Of a DNA stretch of 64,000 nucleotides, positions 63,710 to 64,000 are shown piece by piece. The translations under genes were made by a program, and so were the position numbers. Under the pieces are notes generated by a model. That model was given only the letters and a program-made list of their open reading frames with translations. It did no database searches and was not told the origin of the DNA. Position 1 is the first letter of the stretch; each line of letters starts with the position of its first letter. Origin of the DNA: Brachypterus glaber (taxonomy: Eukaryota; Arthropoda; Insecta; Coleoptera; Kateretidae); contig OY294047.1 of assembly GCA_958510825.1 (NCBI GenBank), forward strand, positions 45,429,365 through 45,493,364, in the 5' to 3' direction.

Positions 63710-64000
63710 CAGCCTGTTTCAGAACTCGCGTACAGAAATGTGAGGGTATATTAAAAACCCTCTGGAAAATATGAAAAAATTTTCAAAAAAAATCCATCTT
63801 CAATACTAATTAAAAGGAAAGCTATTTAATCTGACCAATGCTGTTGCTGATGTTAAATTACCTACAAATTAGTTTTCCCTACTTATTAGTAACTATGGTT
63901 GCATTTTAATTGTTCACGCGTGCATTGTTTGAGACTTTTAACTTTAGAATCTTTTTAGGTTATTATATATTGACAAAACCGACAGAGGCTGTCAAATATT
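63710..64000. other. Unclassified, cut by the window edge
   Basis: Starts directly after family K with CAGCCTGTTTCAGAACTCGC, which may be the terminus of another element. No ORF. Confidence 0.35.

Overview
The window looks like gene-free repeat DNA from a eukaryote, most likely an arthropod and probably an insect with a large, AT-rich genome. The evidence is the base composition (visibly about two thirds A+T), the absence of any long open reading frame, five remnants of LINE-type (non-LTR) retrotransposons, one Tc1/mariner transposase remnant, and many short terminal-inverted-repeat (TIR) elements (MITEs) and foldback elements. I could not recognise a host protein-coding gene. A beetle or other insect is only a guess; no taxon-specific gene is present.

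Layout. 0-3 kb: an inverted pair of 0.4-kb repeat units around a hAT-like MITE, a (TCTG)n-bearing repeat and a 3-bp-target-site MITE. 3-4.6 kb: a 5'-truncated LINE 3' end (RNase H plus zinc-binding tail) with a perfect 12-bp target-site duplication (TSD), inserted in an older TIR repeat. 5-13 kb: palindromes, a 22-bp minisatellite, two unexplained ORFs and several MITEs. 14.4-15.6 kb: a CR1/L2-like LINE 3' half. 16-24 kb: foldbacks (one with a hammerhead-like core) and an RT fragment. 24-32 kb: families G, H, I, J, L and three copies of the 3-bp-TSD MITE (family A). 32-39 kb: unclassified DNA, a second LINE tail with a 13-bp TSD, and second copies of I and B. 39.8-45.4 kb: two hAT-like MITEs, several long palindromes and two H copies. 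45.4-48.6 kb: a 1.2-kb foldback (K) and a TIR element holding a tiny intron-bearing acidic reading frame. 49.4-51.1 kb: an 0.8-kb tandem duplication. 52-53 kb: a tRNA-like sequence and a third LINE tail. 54-61 kb: three J copies, a Tc1-like element, and a LINE 3' end carrying a nested recent MITE. 62.7-63.7 kb: a second K foldback.

Nothing here works together as a pathway. The coherence is that of a transposon graveyard with some recent activity: two MITE copies (44.1 and 58.1 kb) differ at only about three sites in 424 bp. Perfect TSDs flank two of the three related LINE tails, and the third has a shorter 8-bp match. The least expected signals are an approximately 84-bp 'phrase' found in at least four diverged versions, a short 'GATAACTCAAGAACG'-type phrase shared by otherwise unrelated repeats, a graded (CAGA)n series at one site of family J, hairpin-arm deletions in family G, and the miniature gene-like unit at 47.5 kb. 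Family letters A-L are local labels used only in this annotation.
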